NCBI GenBank assembly: GCA_029260455.1
Contig: JAJDDF010000009.1
Location: 62,001-126,000 of the forward strand
Reading direction: 5' to 3'
From: Phycisphaerales bacterium
Lineage (GTDB): Bacteria > Planctomycetota > Phycisphaerae > Phycisphaerales > UBA1924
DNA: 64,000 bases
Shown here: positions 44,976-53,363 of the stretch, piece after piece
How the letters are laid out: each line of letters begins with the position of its first letter
How positions within the stretch are numbered: the stretch's first letter is position 1
Made by a program: the position numbers and the translations under genes
The notes under the pieces: model-generated
What the model was told of the DNA's origin: nothing
Seen by the model: the letters and a program-made list of their open reading frames with translations, nothing else
Databases searched by the model: none

Positions 44976-45331
44976 AGTCGTCCCTCTGGCGCTATGCAAG
45001 AGGGCTGGTTTTTTGGCTCGTCCCCACCAATTCCCCGCTGTTACCCCGCTGCTACCCCGCTTTTACCCCGCTGCTCAGGGCGCGCAAAAGCGCACAACTG
45101 CTCAGTTCGGGCCTTTGGGGCGCTGTTTGGGGCGCTGAAGATGGGGCCGTGGCGCTCGCTTCGGGACCAGCGCCATCCCCTATAGATGGATACGCCAGAC
45201 CATCGGATGCTCGGTGCCAAGATGGGCACCCGCCCTGGCGCGCTTTCGCGTTCCTCCGGGGTACACAAACTGTCGTTCGCGTCGATTGGGCGCTGGGAAT
45301 GGGCATTGTGCGTGAATCATACACTGAGAAT
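44976..45331. repeat. Repeat unit beside att scar, copy 1
   Basis: About 355 bp are similar to 46855-47218, including tandem GCTGTTACCCC-type units, AGGGCGCGCAAAAGCGCACA, CGCGTTCCTCCGGGGTACAC and GATTGGGCGCTGGGA. On the minus strand a short frame ends with SCALLRALSSGVKAG. It may be the decayed 3' end of an integrase gene, but no catalytic motif is left. Confidence 0.65.
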
Positions 45332-45356
45332 CCTCGGCTGAGTTTTTGGACACTAC
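45321..45356 (+). mobile_element. IS tip scar (copy 3)
   Basis: CACTGAGAA and GGCTGAGTTTTTGGACACTA match the last part of the IS right end at 47985, lacking an internal stretch. Only a terminal fragment is left. Confidence 0.5.
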
Positions 45357-45451
45357 GCGGTCGCAGCCTGTTCCGCGTCGTACATCGCGCGCAAGCTCTC
45401 ACTCTGCGCCGCCGTGAGAGCCGCTGACCGCTCGTTCATGAATGATGCGGG

Positions 45452-46600
45452 TTAGAACAGCAGGGATAAACTGAAGACGAACAGCTCGTTATCTTCTTGA
45501 CCCCGGTACTCAGCGTTCAGCAACAACGAATAGCTCTTGTTGGGGACGCTCATCGCTAAATATGGGATGTAGGCCGTCCCACGGCCCGACTCTGTGACGT
45601 GTTCCACTCGAAATCCGACGGCGGCAGAGATCAGGTCGTAATCATCAAGCGGCAAGAGATACTCAAGCTCCAGACTGGAACGGACGCGGCTGTCCGCGCC
45701 ATCTTGTTCGTCCACGCCGATCCCGCCCGTGATCTGGAAACGATCGATGTTGAGCGAGCCGAGTCCCGTCAGGAGCCAGCGGTCATCACCAATAAGGCCG
45801 TGCAGCCCAATGGAGCTGAGTCCCTGACGGTAGAACGTTTCCAGGAAGACTCCCTTGAGTTCCCCTTCCAACTCGAAGCTCGCCTCATCCTGAGCTTCGG
45901 GAGTTAGCGGAATGGAAAGCTCACCGGAAAACGGAAGAGTCACAAAGTGAAACAGTCCGTCGCTGGGCGAATCACCCGTGACTGATTGAAACTCGTAGGT
46001 CACGCCAGGTGATCGTCCCGCAGGCGAGAACGCTCGCAGCGATTCGACACGCTTGTTGGTCGACGGATCTCCCGCAAGGGACGTGCCGAAGAGGGCCGGC
46101 GTGCTGTGCGACAGCCGCCGTGAGACATCAACTTGATTCAGAGCCCGATACTGACCGATGGTGAGCGCACTCCGGTCGTTGATCTGCCAGGTAAGGTAGG
46201 CGTCTTCGAAGCGGCCGCTGCGGTCACGTAGGGTCCCATCGCTGCGGGTTTGGAGGCTCACGATTCGCCACTCGACGAAGTAGGACAGGGAATCCCCGAT
46301 GGACCCGCCACTAATCAACTCCACCTTGCTCAAAAAACGCTCGCTGAAATCCTTGGATATCTGTTCTTCCTGTTGCGCCGTAACCCAAACCGACAGCGGG
46401 ACCGTGTCAATCCTGTCTTGCTCGAGTGCCGCGGGCATGCGGTAGCCACGCGCCTTGAAAACCATCCCGTCGATGTTCAACTGAGGAGCGACCGAGTGGC
46501 AGGCGGTGCAACTTGTGTTGTATGTGCGGGCAAATTGCGGTGTGGCGTACGCAGGCACCGCCAAGACGGCAAGCAAGGCCAGAACAGCGATTCGTTTCAC
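45452..46600 (-). CDS. Single-heme cytochrome c with outer-membrane barrel-like region
   Basis: The GTG at 46600 has AGGAG 8 bp upstream and gives 382 aa with a signal peptide (IAVLALLAVLAVPAYATPQF). Just after it lies NTSCTACHSVAP, a CXXCH heme c site. The remainder (residues 60-382) is a series of amphipathic strands (LTIGQYRALNQVDVSR, LSLLF as the last residues, ending in Phe), typical of outer-membrane barrels. It may be a cytochrome-porin type surface electron-transfer protein. It is isolated between att scars A and B. Confidence 0.85.
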   Translation of the reverse strand: MKRIAVLALLAVLAVPAYATPQFARTYNTSCTACHSVAPQLNIDGMVFKARGYRMPAALEQDRIDTVPLSVWVTAQQEEQISKDFSERFLSKVELISGGSIGDSLSYFVEWRIVSLQTRSDGTLRDRSGRFEDAYLTWQINDRSALTIGQYRALNQVDVSRRLSHSTPALFGTSLAGDPSTNKRVESLRAFSPAGRSPGVTYEFQSVTGDSPSDGLFHFVTLPFSGELSIPLTPEAQDEASFELEGELKGVFLETFYRQGLSSIGLHGLIGDDRWLLTGLGSLNIDRFQITGGIGVDEQDGADSRVRSSLELEYLLPLDDYDLISAAVGFRVEHVTESGRGTAYIPYLAMSVPNKSYSLLLNAEYRGQEDNELFVFSLSLLF

Positions 46601-46812
46601 GGCGATTCTCCTAGCTGAGCGTTGCATCCACGGCGGCATTCGTAGCAAACACTACAAACTCCGTCCGCAGTGTAGCCACCGCTACATGCTTGTCAAGGCC
46701 GCGTTTGATGGCTTCGGAGGTTCCCCAGCCAGGTGGCCGAGTAACTCGGGCGCGCATCAGTACCCGCTGTCAATTCACCCGTACTCGTGGTGTCGGAGTA
46801 GTAGCGTGCAAG

Positions 46813-46854
46813 CCTCCCGGACTCGAACCGAGGACCTGAGCTTTACGAAAGCTC
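46813..46854 (-). repeat. Partial tRNA-Thr 3' half (att scar A)
   Basis: Forty-two bases match 48110-48151 with one mismatch (a G to A in the T-arm on the plus strand). Same orientation as the tRNA, 1.26 kb from it. Confidence 0.85.
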
Positions 46855-47218
46855 CTGCACCCCCCACTGGCGCTATCAAGAAGGCCGGTTTTTTAGCTCG
46901 TCCCCACCAATTCCCCGCTGCTACCCCGCTGACACCCCGCTTTTACCGCGCTGCTCAGGGCGCGCAAAAGCGCACAACTGCCCTTTTCGAGCATCTGGGG
47001 CGCTGTGTGGGGTGCTGAAGATGGGGCTCTGGCGCTCACTTCGGGAGCAGCGCCATCCTCTATAGAGAGATGCGGTTGGGCCACAGAATGTCAGATGCCA
47101 AGATGGGCACCCCCACTGGCGCTCATTCGCGTTCCTCCGGGGTACACAAACTGTCGTTCGCCTCGATTGGGCGCTGGGAGTGGGCATTCTGTATGGATCA
47201 TGCCCTGAGAATACCGCA
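46855..47218. repeat. Repeat unit beside att scar, copy 2
   Basis: About 364 bp similar to 44976-45331 and, at its start, to 35711-35828. A minus-strand frame reads SCALLRALSSAVKAGCQRG and runs to GELVGTS. No complete gene is visible. Confidence 0.65.
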
Positions 47219-47286
47219 ATATGGCGATTCAACCTAGCAGCGCAAGTCGTTGATACGCGGAGAGTTCGAGTTGGGCTAAGTACTGA

Positions 47287-47832
47287 AACCATACGCGCAA
47301 AGGCCTGACGAGATTCCATGTGCTCTTTGTCATTGATCTCTCAACGCGCCGAGTCGAGATAGCCGGAATCAGTGACAGGCCATACGGCGCATGGGTTGAA
47401 CGCGTGCTTCGTTGCATGCTTGACGATTTTGATGGATTTCTCCACCCTCACCGCTATCTCATTCGTGACCGGGATCCGCTCTTTACAAAAGCAGTCGATG
47501 AATTGCTCCGATCAGCGGGTGTCATACCGGTGAAACTCCCACCTCGCAGCCCCAACCTGAATGCCTACGCAGAACGCTTTGTGAGGTCCATCAAGAGTGA
47601 GTGTCTTGATCGGCTCATTCCCATAGGCAAGCAACATGTGCAGCGCGCCATCGATGAGTATGTGGACTATTACAACCGGGATCGGCCGCATCAGGGTATG
47701 AACAACGAACTGCTTGAGCCGTCAGATCGATCGGGTGAAACAGAAAATCCGTCGCCATCATCAACCGGTGCCGTCATGTGTCATGAACGACTCGGCGGTG
47801 TGCTCAAGTCATATGCTCGCGCTGCAGCTTGA
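47287..47832 (+). pseudogene. 5'-truncated IS transposase (integrase core)
   Basis: The frame is open from 47287 and carries the rve/DDE integrase core: VLFVIDLSTRRVEIAGISDR, then YLIRDRDPLFTKAVDELL (second acidic residue), LPPRSPNLNAYAERFVRSIK and the catalytic Glu in SIKSECLDRL, then YNRDRPHQGMNN. The N-terminal helix-turn-helix and the first catalytic Asp region are missing; upstream is a stop in this frame at 47284. The element is thus not autonomous. Confidence 0.85.
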
Positions 47833-47985
47833 ACATCAGTGAGCAATACTTCCGGTCTGTAGCCAGCCAATCCAAGCCAAAGCAGCTGAACATCGCGCGG
47901 TCATTGTGCGCCGTTGCCATTCAGATTGGTCAATTCACACTGAGAAACAAGCGATTCACACCTCGGCTGAGTTTTTGGACCCTAC
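47804..47985 (+). mobile_element. Right end of the IS copy that carries the transposase
   Basis: The 150-bp non-coding right end following the transposase stop ends in GGCTGAGTTTTTGGACCCTAC. Three other partial copies lie at 29676-29773, 43594-43775 and 45321-45356. No matching left end is visible at 47287. Confidence 0.7.
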
Positions 47986-48065
47986 GCCCGAATTCACGGC
48001 GCAAAAGAGGGCGCAAACAGGGCGCGCCGCCCATGAGTGGATCCTTTGCGAGCGCCTTCCCATAG

Positions 48066-48100
48066 AAAGACCCCGCTGACTGCATGTCATAGGGGTCTTT
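48066..48100 (-). terminator. Hairpin terminator of tRNA-Thr
   Basis: AAAGACCCC (48066-48074) pairs with GGGGTCTTT (48092-48100). The stem lies 6 nt after the tRNA 3' end on the minus strand. The T residues are in the stem, and a C then TATGG follows, so termination may be moderate. Confidence 0.6.
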
Positions 48101-48105
48101 TGAAA

Positions 48106-48177
48106 GCCACCTCCCGGACTCGAACCGGGGACCTGAGCTTTACGAAAGCTCCGCTCTACCAACTGAGCTAAGGCGGC
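48106..48177 (-). tRNA. tRNA-Thr (CGT anticodon)
   Basis: The 72-nt gene has acceptor GCCGCCT (48177-48171) paired with AGGTGGC (48112-48106) including one G-U, D-arm GCTCAGTTGGTAGAGC, anticodon stem GAGCT/AGCTC with loop TTCGTAA (anticodon CGT at 48144-48142) and T-arm CCCGG TTCGAGT CCGGG. CCA is not encoded. Its 3' half occurs three more times at lower coordinates, so it is probably an integration site. Confidence 0.95.
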
Positions 48178-48489
48178 ATGCGCGAAGGGGGGAACCCCTC
48201 AGCGAAGTCAGAGAGTATCGCGAGCATCGTCCGGGCGTGCAAGCACTCCCGCCGGGCTACTGCGAGCGGGCCGCACGATATGGGACGCGGTCGAACGCTC
48301 TGCTGAGAGTGCTCTGCCATACATCGCGGTGCGCAACCCGTCATATCCGCACAAGCCGACTCTCCTCGATATCCGTTCAGCTTGGTCATTTGCTGTCGGT
48401 CGCATGAAACGTAGGTTGAGAGAAGCAACGCTCGTGGAGGAAACCTGTGTTGTGGGCCAACGAACAATTGCAGAGGAGCAATACGAATC
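48178..48489. other. 312-bp gap between tRNA-Thr and the fibro-slime gene
   Basis: It holds the tRNA-Thr promoter at 48214-48242 and the presumed plus-strand promoter of the next gene, which is not obvious. GCAGAGGAGCAATACGAATC with the SD AGAGGAG lies just before the next ATG. No protein gene is supported. Confidence 0.6.
48214..48242 (-). promoter_or_regulatory. Promoter of tRNA-Thr
   Basis: On the minus strand TTGCAC (48242-48237) and GATACT (48219-48214) are 17 bp apart, about 37 nt before the tRNA 5' end. It fits a housekeeping promoter with a short leader. Confidence 0.55.
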
Positions 48490-49893
48490 ATGAAAACCAA
48501 TACCACGATCTCCCTCACGGGAATAGTGTGTGTTGTGGGCTTACTTTATCTGACAGATGGAGCCCCCTTTGATATCTCAGAGAGTGCCGCTGCGCCACTG
48601 GGCCAACGAAATACAATTCGTCTTGGCGGCACACTCCGCGACTTCACGTCGGTGCACCCGGACTTCGGCATCACCAATGCATCGGACATGGGGCACTACG
48701 CAAAGAACGTCGCGCCCTCACTCGACCTTGACGGGCTGCCAATGTTTGTGGGAAGCGGACGCTCCGTCGACTCACAGTGGTTTGATAAGGATGGCCACCC
48801 GATTGCACCCTATGGCGATCAGGGTTTGTTTGGCGGCCACTTTGATGTCGATGTGTATGATTCCCCTTCATCGACGCAAGAGTTGTACCACGAGCATCAG
48901 TTTGATGACGAATGCAATTGCTCTTTCATCGATATCGCCAACGATTGCACACTGCTGTTCGATTCGGTGATTCGCTCGAACTATCCCAACGATGTACGCG
49001 TCGAAATGATCAATACCCATAACGGCGGCGGTGGCACGTTCTCCTTCCAGCCAGAGGGTGGCACCAGGATCGTGGGCTACACCGCAGACGGCTTTGAAGC
49101 AGTATTTGATCCCAACGCGCTTGCAGAGTTCCAGGTCAATTTCATGTCTCTCGATGCGCTTCGACCGACAAGCCCGAGCACATCGCAAGACGATCCGATC
49201 GACCGCGATGATGCGTTCTCCGTGCGGGTGTATGACGTGATCACTGATGAACTGGTCTACGAGATCGCGGTGTACCATCACTTCAAGCCAGACGAGCCAG
49301 CATCTGTTCAGCCCCCAACGGGCCAACTGGGTGATGACGTGTGCGGCTCACCAATTAATGACACGGTAGGCGTCTTCGGTGCCGCGGGAAGTGGCAAAGT
49401 CACAAGCGCCGCGACCTTCGGTGAGTGGTTCCAGGACACCGCACCGGTGAATATGTCGAGCATGCCCTACCCGGTGACACTCACCCGAAACCCACAGGGC
49501 GACTACGAATACATCTCAAGTAGTTTCTATCCTGCTGATGGACAAATGTATGGCAACGATGGTGAAAGTCACAACAACAACTTCACCTACACGATCTCTG
49601 CCACGTTCATATACAACGCGTGCACTAATCTCTTCTTCGAATTTGAAGGCAGCGACGACGCGTGGGTCTTCATCGACAACCAACTGGCTCTTGATATTGG
49701 TGGCGTTGCAACTCCCTCGAAGCAGTACATTGCATTGGATCGGATGAATCTGGTCGATGGACAGGAGTACACCTTGAACTTCTTCTACGCCCAGCGTCGA
49801 GAAGCCGCAGATTCCATCTTCCGGATGCGTACGAATATTGAGTTCCTGATCAACAGCGTGACGCTCCCCACGAGTTACTCGCTGTACGACTGA
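48490..49893 (+). CDS. Fibro-slime domain exported protein
   Basis: The 467-aa product has a signal peptide (ISLTGIVCVVGLLYLTDGAP). It contains IRLGGTLRDFTSVHPDFGI, typical of the fibro-slime domain, and a PA14-like region (FYPADGQMYGNDGESHNNNF, FEFEGSDDAWVFIDNQLALD and LDRMNLVDGQEYTLNFFYAQ). Such proteins are surface or matrix components. SD AGAGGAG is 10 bp upstream of the ATG at 48490. A strong terminator follows the stop. Confidence 0.88.
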   Translation: MKTNTTISLTGIVCVVGLLYLTDGAPFDISESAAAPLGQRNTIRLGGTLRDFTSVHPDFGITNASDMGHYAKNVAPSLDLDGLPMFVGSGRSVDSQWFDKDGHPIAPYGDQGLFGGHFDVDVYDSPSSTQELYHEHQFDDECNCSFIDIANDCTLLFDSVIRSNYPNDVRVEMINTHNGGGGTFSFQPEGGTRIVGYTADGFEAVFDPNALAEFQVNFMSLDALRPTSPSTSQDDPIDRDDAFSVRVYDVITDELVYEIAVYHHFKPDEPASVQPPTGQLGDDVCGSPINDTVGVFGAAGSGKVTSAATFGEWFQDTAPVNMSSMPYPVTLTRNPQGDYEYISSSFYPADGQMYGNDGESHNNNFTYTISATFIYNACTNLFFEFEGSDDAWVFIDNQLALDIGGVATPSKQYIALDRMNLVDGQEYTLNFFYAQRREAADSIFRMRTNIEFLINSVTLPTSYSLYD

Positions 49894-49942
49894 TCGTCAT
49901 CTGCACTGCGTGTGCAGGCCAATGATCACTCTTGAATGACTC

Positions 49943-49971
49943 AGCCCAGGTGAAAGCCTGGGTTGTTTTTT
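49943..49971 (+). terminator. Intrinsic terminator after the fibro-slime gene
   Basis: An 8-bp stem (49943-49950 with 49957-49964, including G-U or T-A ends) with a 6-nt loop is followed by six T at 49966-49971. Confidence 0.85.
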
Positions 49972-50000
49972 CGCTGCAAGAGTTCGGTATCACCGACCAG

Positions 50001-51068
50001 TTACTCAGAAACGAGCGGGTAGTTGGGGAGCAGATTGTCAACTTCAAGGTCCTCATAGATCATGTCGGGCGTTGGCTGCGCATCTTCGTGTTCGTGTGAA
50101 TAAACATTGGTCAGAACACCATCGCGGATGAGGAGCATCGATGCGCCTGTGGGCCAGGCCCAGAAACCGATGATGCCATCGCTTTCAAGCTGCTGCTTGG
50201 TGAACATGCGAATGCGCATGATTGGGTCATCGGTGGTTTCGAAGCGCGCCTGATCCATCTCGAAATATGGATGCAGTTCCATGCACTCCGAGCAGTTGGG
50301 GTCGTAGACGAAGATGTACCACGCGGGGCCGCCGGGGGGTTGAGCGCGAATGTCTGTGAGCAAGTTTGAATTGAAGAGCACGCTGTGGGCATCGGTGAAC
50401 GCCTTTACGGCTGGCGGCGTGTCAGCTGGCGTGGCATCGTTCGGCGGCGCGGGCACGGGGTCCGGATTCAGCGCTTTGTCCCGCTGTTCCTTTTCGTACG
50501 CAATCGCCTTGGCGCGATCGTGGTTGGCATAGAAGAATCCACCGGTACCGGCAAGCAGCGCAAGGACAACCGCCGCGGCGGGCCAGCGCATGCAGCTTCG
50601 CCCGCGCCATGCGAGCAGGCCGATCGCCGCAAGCACAAACGCAACATCAATGATGGTGGAGACGCCTTTGATCGACAGAAACTCAAAGGGCGTATTGACC
50701 AGCAGCGAGCCAAAGCAGCCGCAGCTCTCCTTGGCCATGAAATAGCTCAGCGAGTAGCCCGCGAAGCCGCCAAACATCGCAGCCACGCACAGCCAGCAAA
50801 GGCGCATGCGGAAGCCAAGCAAAATGGCAATGACGATGGTGAATTCAATCGGCCCGGCGATGGTGTCGACGAGGTAGTCCTGGCCGCCGATCGTGATGAA
50901 CTTCGACAGGCTGGGCCCTGCGAGCTTGGCCACGGCGGCAGTCATGACAATGACCGAGACAATCGTTGCGCTGATGCCCGCCGCACAGCGCCAAGCGCGC
51001 GGTGCGCAGCACGAACGCTTGGGCGATGTACACGCACCATCGGTGCATGAGGTGGTGTCGGTGGTCAT
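50001..51068 (-). CDS. MauE/DoxX-type membrane protein with thioredoxin-like C-terminus
   Basis: The 355-aa product has four or five membrane segments at 28-165. They contain AKLAGPSLSKFITIGGQDYL, an FTIVIAILLGFRMRLCWLCV segment and the MauE-type ESCGCFGSLL. A last segment at about 163-185 is followed by a periplasmic thioredoxin-like part with YIFVYDPNCSECMELHPYFE (CXXC) and GFWAWPTGASMLLIRDG. It probably passes electrons to a periplasmic partner. It overlaps the DUF1573 gene by 4 bp. Confidence 0.88.
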   Translation of the reverse strand: MTTDTTSCTDGACTSPKRSCCAPRAWRCAAGISATIVSVIVMTAAVAKLAGPSLSKFITIGGQDYLVDTIAGPIEFTIVIAILLGFRMRLCWLCVAAMFGGFAGYSLSYFMAKESCGCFGSLLVNTPFEFLSIKGVSTIIDVAFVLAAIGLLAWRGRSCMRWPAAAVVLALLAGTGGFFYANHDRAKAIAYEKEQRDKALNPDPVPAPPNDATPADTPPAVKAFTDAHSVLFNSNLLTDIRAQPPGGPAWYIFVYDPNCSECMELHPYFEMDQARFETTDDPIMRIRMFTKQQLESDGIIGFWAWPTGASMLLIRDGVLTNVYSHEHEDAQPTPDMIYEDLEVDNLLPNYPLVSE

Positions 51069-52321
51069 CTGATCGTTCCGGGCTGTGGCATGAGAGGCGT
51101 ATCACCGGGTGAGTGCTCGCCAGCGGAGATGCCCGCAGCCCAGATGCGCTGCGTGACGGGGGGGCTGCCATCAACAGGCTTGAATGTCATATAAATCGGC
51201 GTGAGGAACACCTCACCTGGGGTTGTGATATTCGACGTCACAATAAATGTGACGTTCTGCGCCTTTGGGAACATCGATGCGCTTTTCTTAAAGATGACCT
51301 TCTCCACAGTTGCGGTGATGTCATTGCGACCAAAATAGATTTCAAGTGGGACGCCGTGATTTTGCACCTCACGGAACACCGTCATGTCATAGGTCATAGG
51401 CACGCCGGGTTCGATGACGCCAAGATTGAGGAATCGGCGTGAAAATGCCATCGCCTTCAAGGTGCGCACAAATTGTCGCTCTGGCATAGCGGTGTACCCG
51501 CCGTGAATCTTCAGTGGAATCACGGGGCTTTGCGGATGATCTGTGATAAAGATCATCGCTGCGGGCACCGGATGATCTCTGTAGTCATACGCGATAGTGC
51601 ACTCCGTGTAGCGGTCAGCGTTTTCGGGTGTGCGTGAAACAATCGTGGGCGTCGCGCCATCAAAACTCAGGACTTTGAAGGGGCTCCCATCGAGTGAGGA
51701 AAGTTGGATCTGTCCTGTTTTGCTATCTTCGTTTACACGCGGGGGGGAAGGGGAAGCAGAGATCGCAAATTGAAAGTCCCCGATGAGGCGGAGGTCGGCG
51801 GCATCCGGGAATCCCTTGAAGTACACATGCGCCTGCTTTTCAAATGGGCCTATCGTGCCGCGCAGGTCGATGTACATGTCAACGAGTACCTCAGAGCGCG
51901 GCGGGATCGACATCTGTCGAGGCAGCGCACGGGTGCAGTTGCAGGTGATGTGTACGCGATCAACTTCCAACGTTGCGCCGGTGCGATTGGTGAGTTTGAA
52001 GACGCCATGAGCAAGCTCGTCGGGATTGACACGACCCGCATCGATCGTCGTTTGCTCGACGGCTGCGGGCGCGGGGCGCTTTGGAATGATGCGTCTTGGC
52101 GGCGTGATGGGTGTGGTCTTGGGCGGGGTCTGCTGTGTGACGACAGGTGCGGGCGTTGGCGCCGGTGTGTCTTTCTGAGTTGCCACAGGCTCGCCAGCAC
52201 TTGGTGCTGCGTCTGTACTGGTTTCGCTTGAATCAGTCGGCTCGCAGGCGGTGAGCGCAAGTGTCGCACTGAGGGCAACTATCAACGAGCCGATATGAGC
52301 CGCAAAGCAACGACCAGACAT
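51065..52321 (-). CDS. DUF1573-domain lipoprotein
   Basis: The start at 52321 has GGGAGG 9 bp upstream and gives 418 aa with lipobox LTAC near residue 25. A Pro/Thr/Ala-rich linker follows, then the DUF1573 domain: TTIDAGRVNPDELAHGVFKL, CNCTRALP and IPPRSEVLVDMYIDLRGTIG. A second related beta domain is C-terminal (RFLNLGVIEPGVPMTYDMTV). It is coupled by ATGA overlap to the MauE-thioredoxin gene. Its two closely spaced Cys could be a redox or metal partner of that protein. Confidence 0.87.
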   Translation of the reverse strand: MSGRCFAAHIGSLIVALSATLALTACEPTDSSETSTDAAPSAGEPVATQKDTPAPTPAPVVTQQTPPKTTPITPPRRIIPKRPAPAAVEQTTIDAGRVNPDELAHGVFKLTNRTGATLEVDRVHITCNCTRALPRQMSIPPRSEVLVDMYIDLRGTIGPFEKQAHVYFKGFPDAADLRLIGDFQFAISASPSPPRVNEDSKTGQIQLSSLDGSPFKVLSFDGATPTIVSRTPENADRYTECTIAYDYRDHPVPAAMIFITDHPQSPVIPLKIHGGYTAMPERQFVRTLKAMAFSRRFLNLGVIEPGVPMTYDMTVFREVQNHGVPLEIYFGRNDITATVEKVIFKKSASMFPKAQNVTFIVTSNITTPGEVFLTPIYMTFKPVDGSPPVTQRIWAAGISAGEHSPGDTPLMPQPGTIR

Positions 52322-52561
52322 GACAAAATCCTCCCACCCGGTCACCCAGAGAATGTGGTGCCGAGATGTGTGCCACTGTAGCCGGGAGCCCTACCGCCGG
52401 CCCCTGCAATCGGGTTGGGACAAGAATCCCCCTCCCGGACCTTGTACCGCCCAACGGAGGTGGGTTGCCCGGGAAAAAGTGCATCGGCAATTGTCGGGTG
52501 AACGTCTGAGTGAGAATGGCGTACAGGTGCAGGAAAGGCGGGGCAAGGTACTCTGAACTGC

Positions 52562-53335
52562 GTGGACACAACGAATGCCATCGAGAATGTGCCAGAGGCG
52601 GGACTGCCTGAGGGACTCACCCGGGCCGCTATCCCCAGGCACATCGCGATCATTATGGATGGCAATGGCCGATGGGCCGCCAAACAGGACCTTCCCCGCA
52701 TGATGGGGCACAAGGCCGGGGCTGATGCGGTGCGGACCGTCCTCAAGGCCGCCGGTGATCTTGGCATTGAGCAGATCACCCTCTACTGCTTCAGCGCTGA
52801 GAACTGGAAACGCCCCGACAATGAAGTCAATGAACTGATGCGCATGTATGTGCATCACCTTGTCGCGGAGCGCGACCTACTCCAGAAACATGGCATTCGC
52901 CTAGCGCAGATCGGGCGCCGTGACGGCCTGCCCGCCGAAGCCCTCGATGAGCTGGGCAAGACCGAGGGCACGACAGCAACGCACACAGAGCGCACCCTGG
53001 CAATCGCCGTGAACTATGGCGGGCGTCAGGAGATTACTGACGCAGTGCGCACCATCGCGCAACGTGTTGCTGATGGCACCCTCAAGCCCGAAGACATCAC
53101 TGAGCAAACGATCTCAGACAATTTGTACACCGCGGGCATGCCTGATCCTGATCTGGTGATCCGTACCGCCGGGGAGATGCGAATCAGCAATTTTCTGTTG
53201 TGGCAGATCAGTTACGCAGAACTGTATGTCACGCCGACGTTGTGGCCAGACTTTGGCAAAGAGTCACTGATCGAAGCGGTCAAGGCGTATGCAAATCGCA
53301 CCCGGCGCTACGGCGGCCTCGAAGAAAAGAATTGA
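52562..53335 (+). CDS. uppS: Isoprenyl transferase (undecaprenyl diphosphate synthase)
   Basis: UppS makes the C55 polyprenyl diphosphate carrier for peptidoglycan and other surface polymers by cis-condensation with isopentenyl diphosphate. The 257-aa sequence has IPRHIAIIMDGNGRWA (catalytic Asp33), GHKAGADAVR, LTLYCFSAENWKRP-type motif and the C-terminal DLVIRTAGEMRISNFLLWQ with YAELYVTPTLWPDF. The start is the GTG at 52562. It leads a series of plus-strand genes with cdsA. Confidence 0.97.
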   Translation: MDTTNAIENVPEAGLPEGLTRAAIPRHIAIIMDGNGRWAAKQDLPRMMGHKAGADAVRTVLKAAGDLGIEQITLYCFSAENWKRPDNEVNELMRMYVHHLVAERDLLQKHGIRLAQIGRRDGLPAEALDELGKTEGTTATHTERTLAIAVNYGGRQEITDAVRTIAQRVADGTLKPEDITEQTISDNLYTAGMPDPDLVIRTAGEMRISNFLLWQISYAELYVTPTLWPDFGKESLIEAVKAYANRTRRYGGLEEKN

Positions 53336-53363
53336 TCGCCGCGTGCTGACCGCAGGATCAAAT

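Larger units (their letters stand above)
44718..45451. other. 734-bp intergenic region with att scar, repeat and IS end
   Basis: It contains att scar B (44934-44975), a repeat of about 355 bp (44976-45331), an IS tip (45321-45356) and, up to 45451, nothing recognisable. No protein gene is supported on either strand. Confidence 0.6.
46601..47286. other. 686-bp intergenic region with att scar and repeat
   Basis: It contains att scar A (46813-46854) and repeat copy 2 (46855-47218). 46601-46812 and 47219-47286 hold nothing recognisable. No protein gene is supported. Confidence 0.6.

Noticed and set aside
50385-51050. 221-aa plus-strand ORF
   Set aside because: Antisense of the MauE-thioredoxin gene; low-complexity Arg/Asp-rich product.
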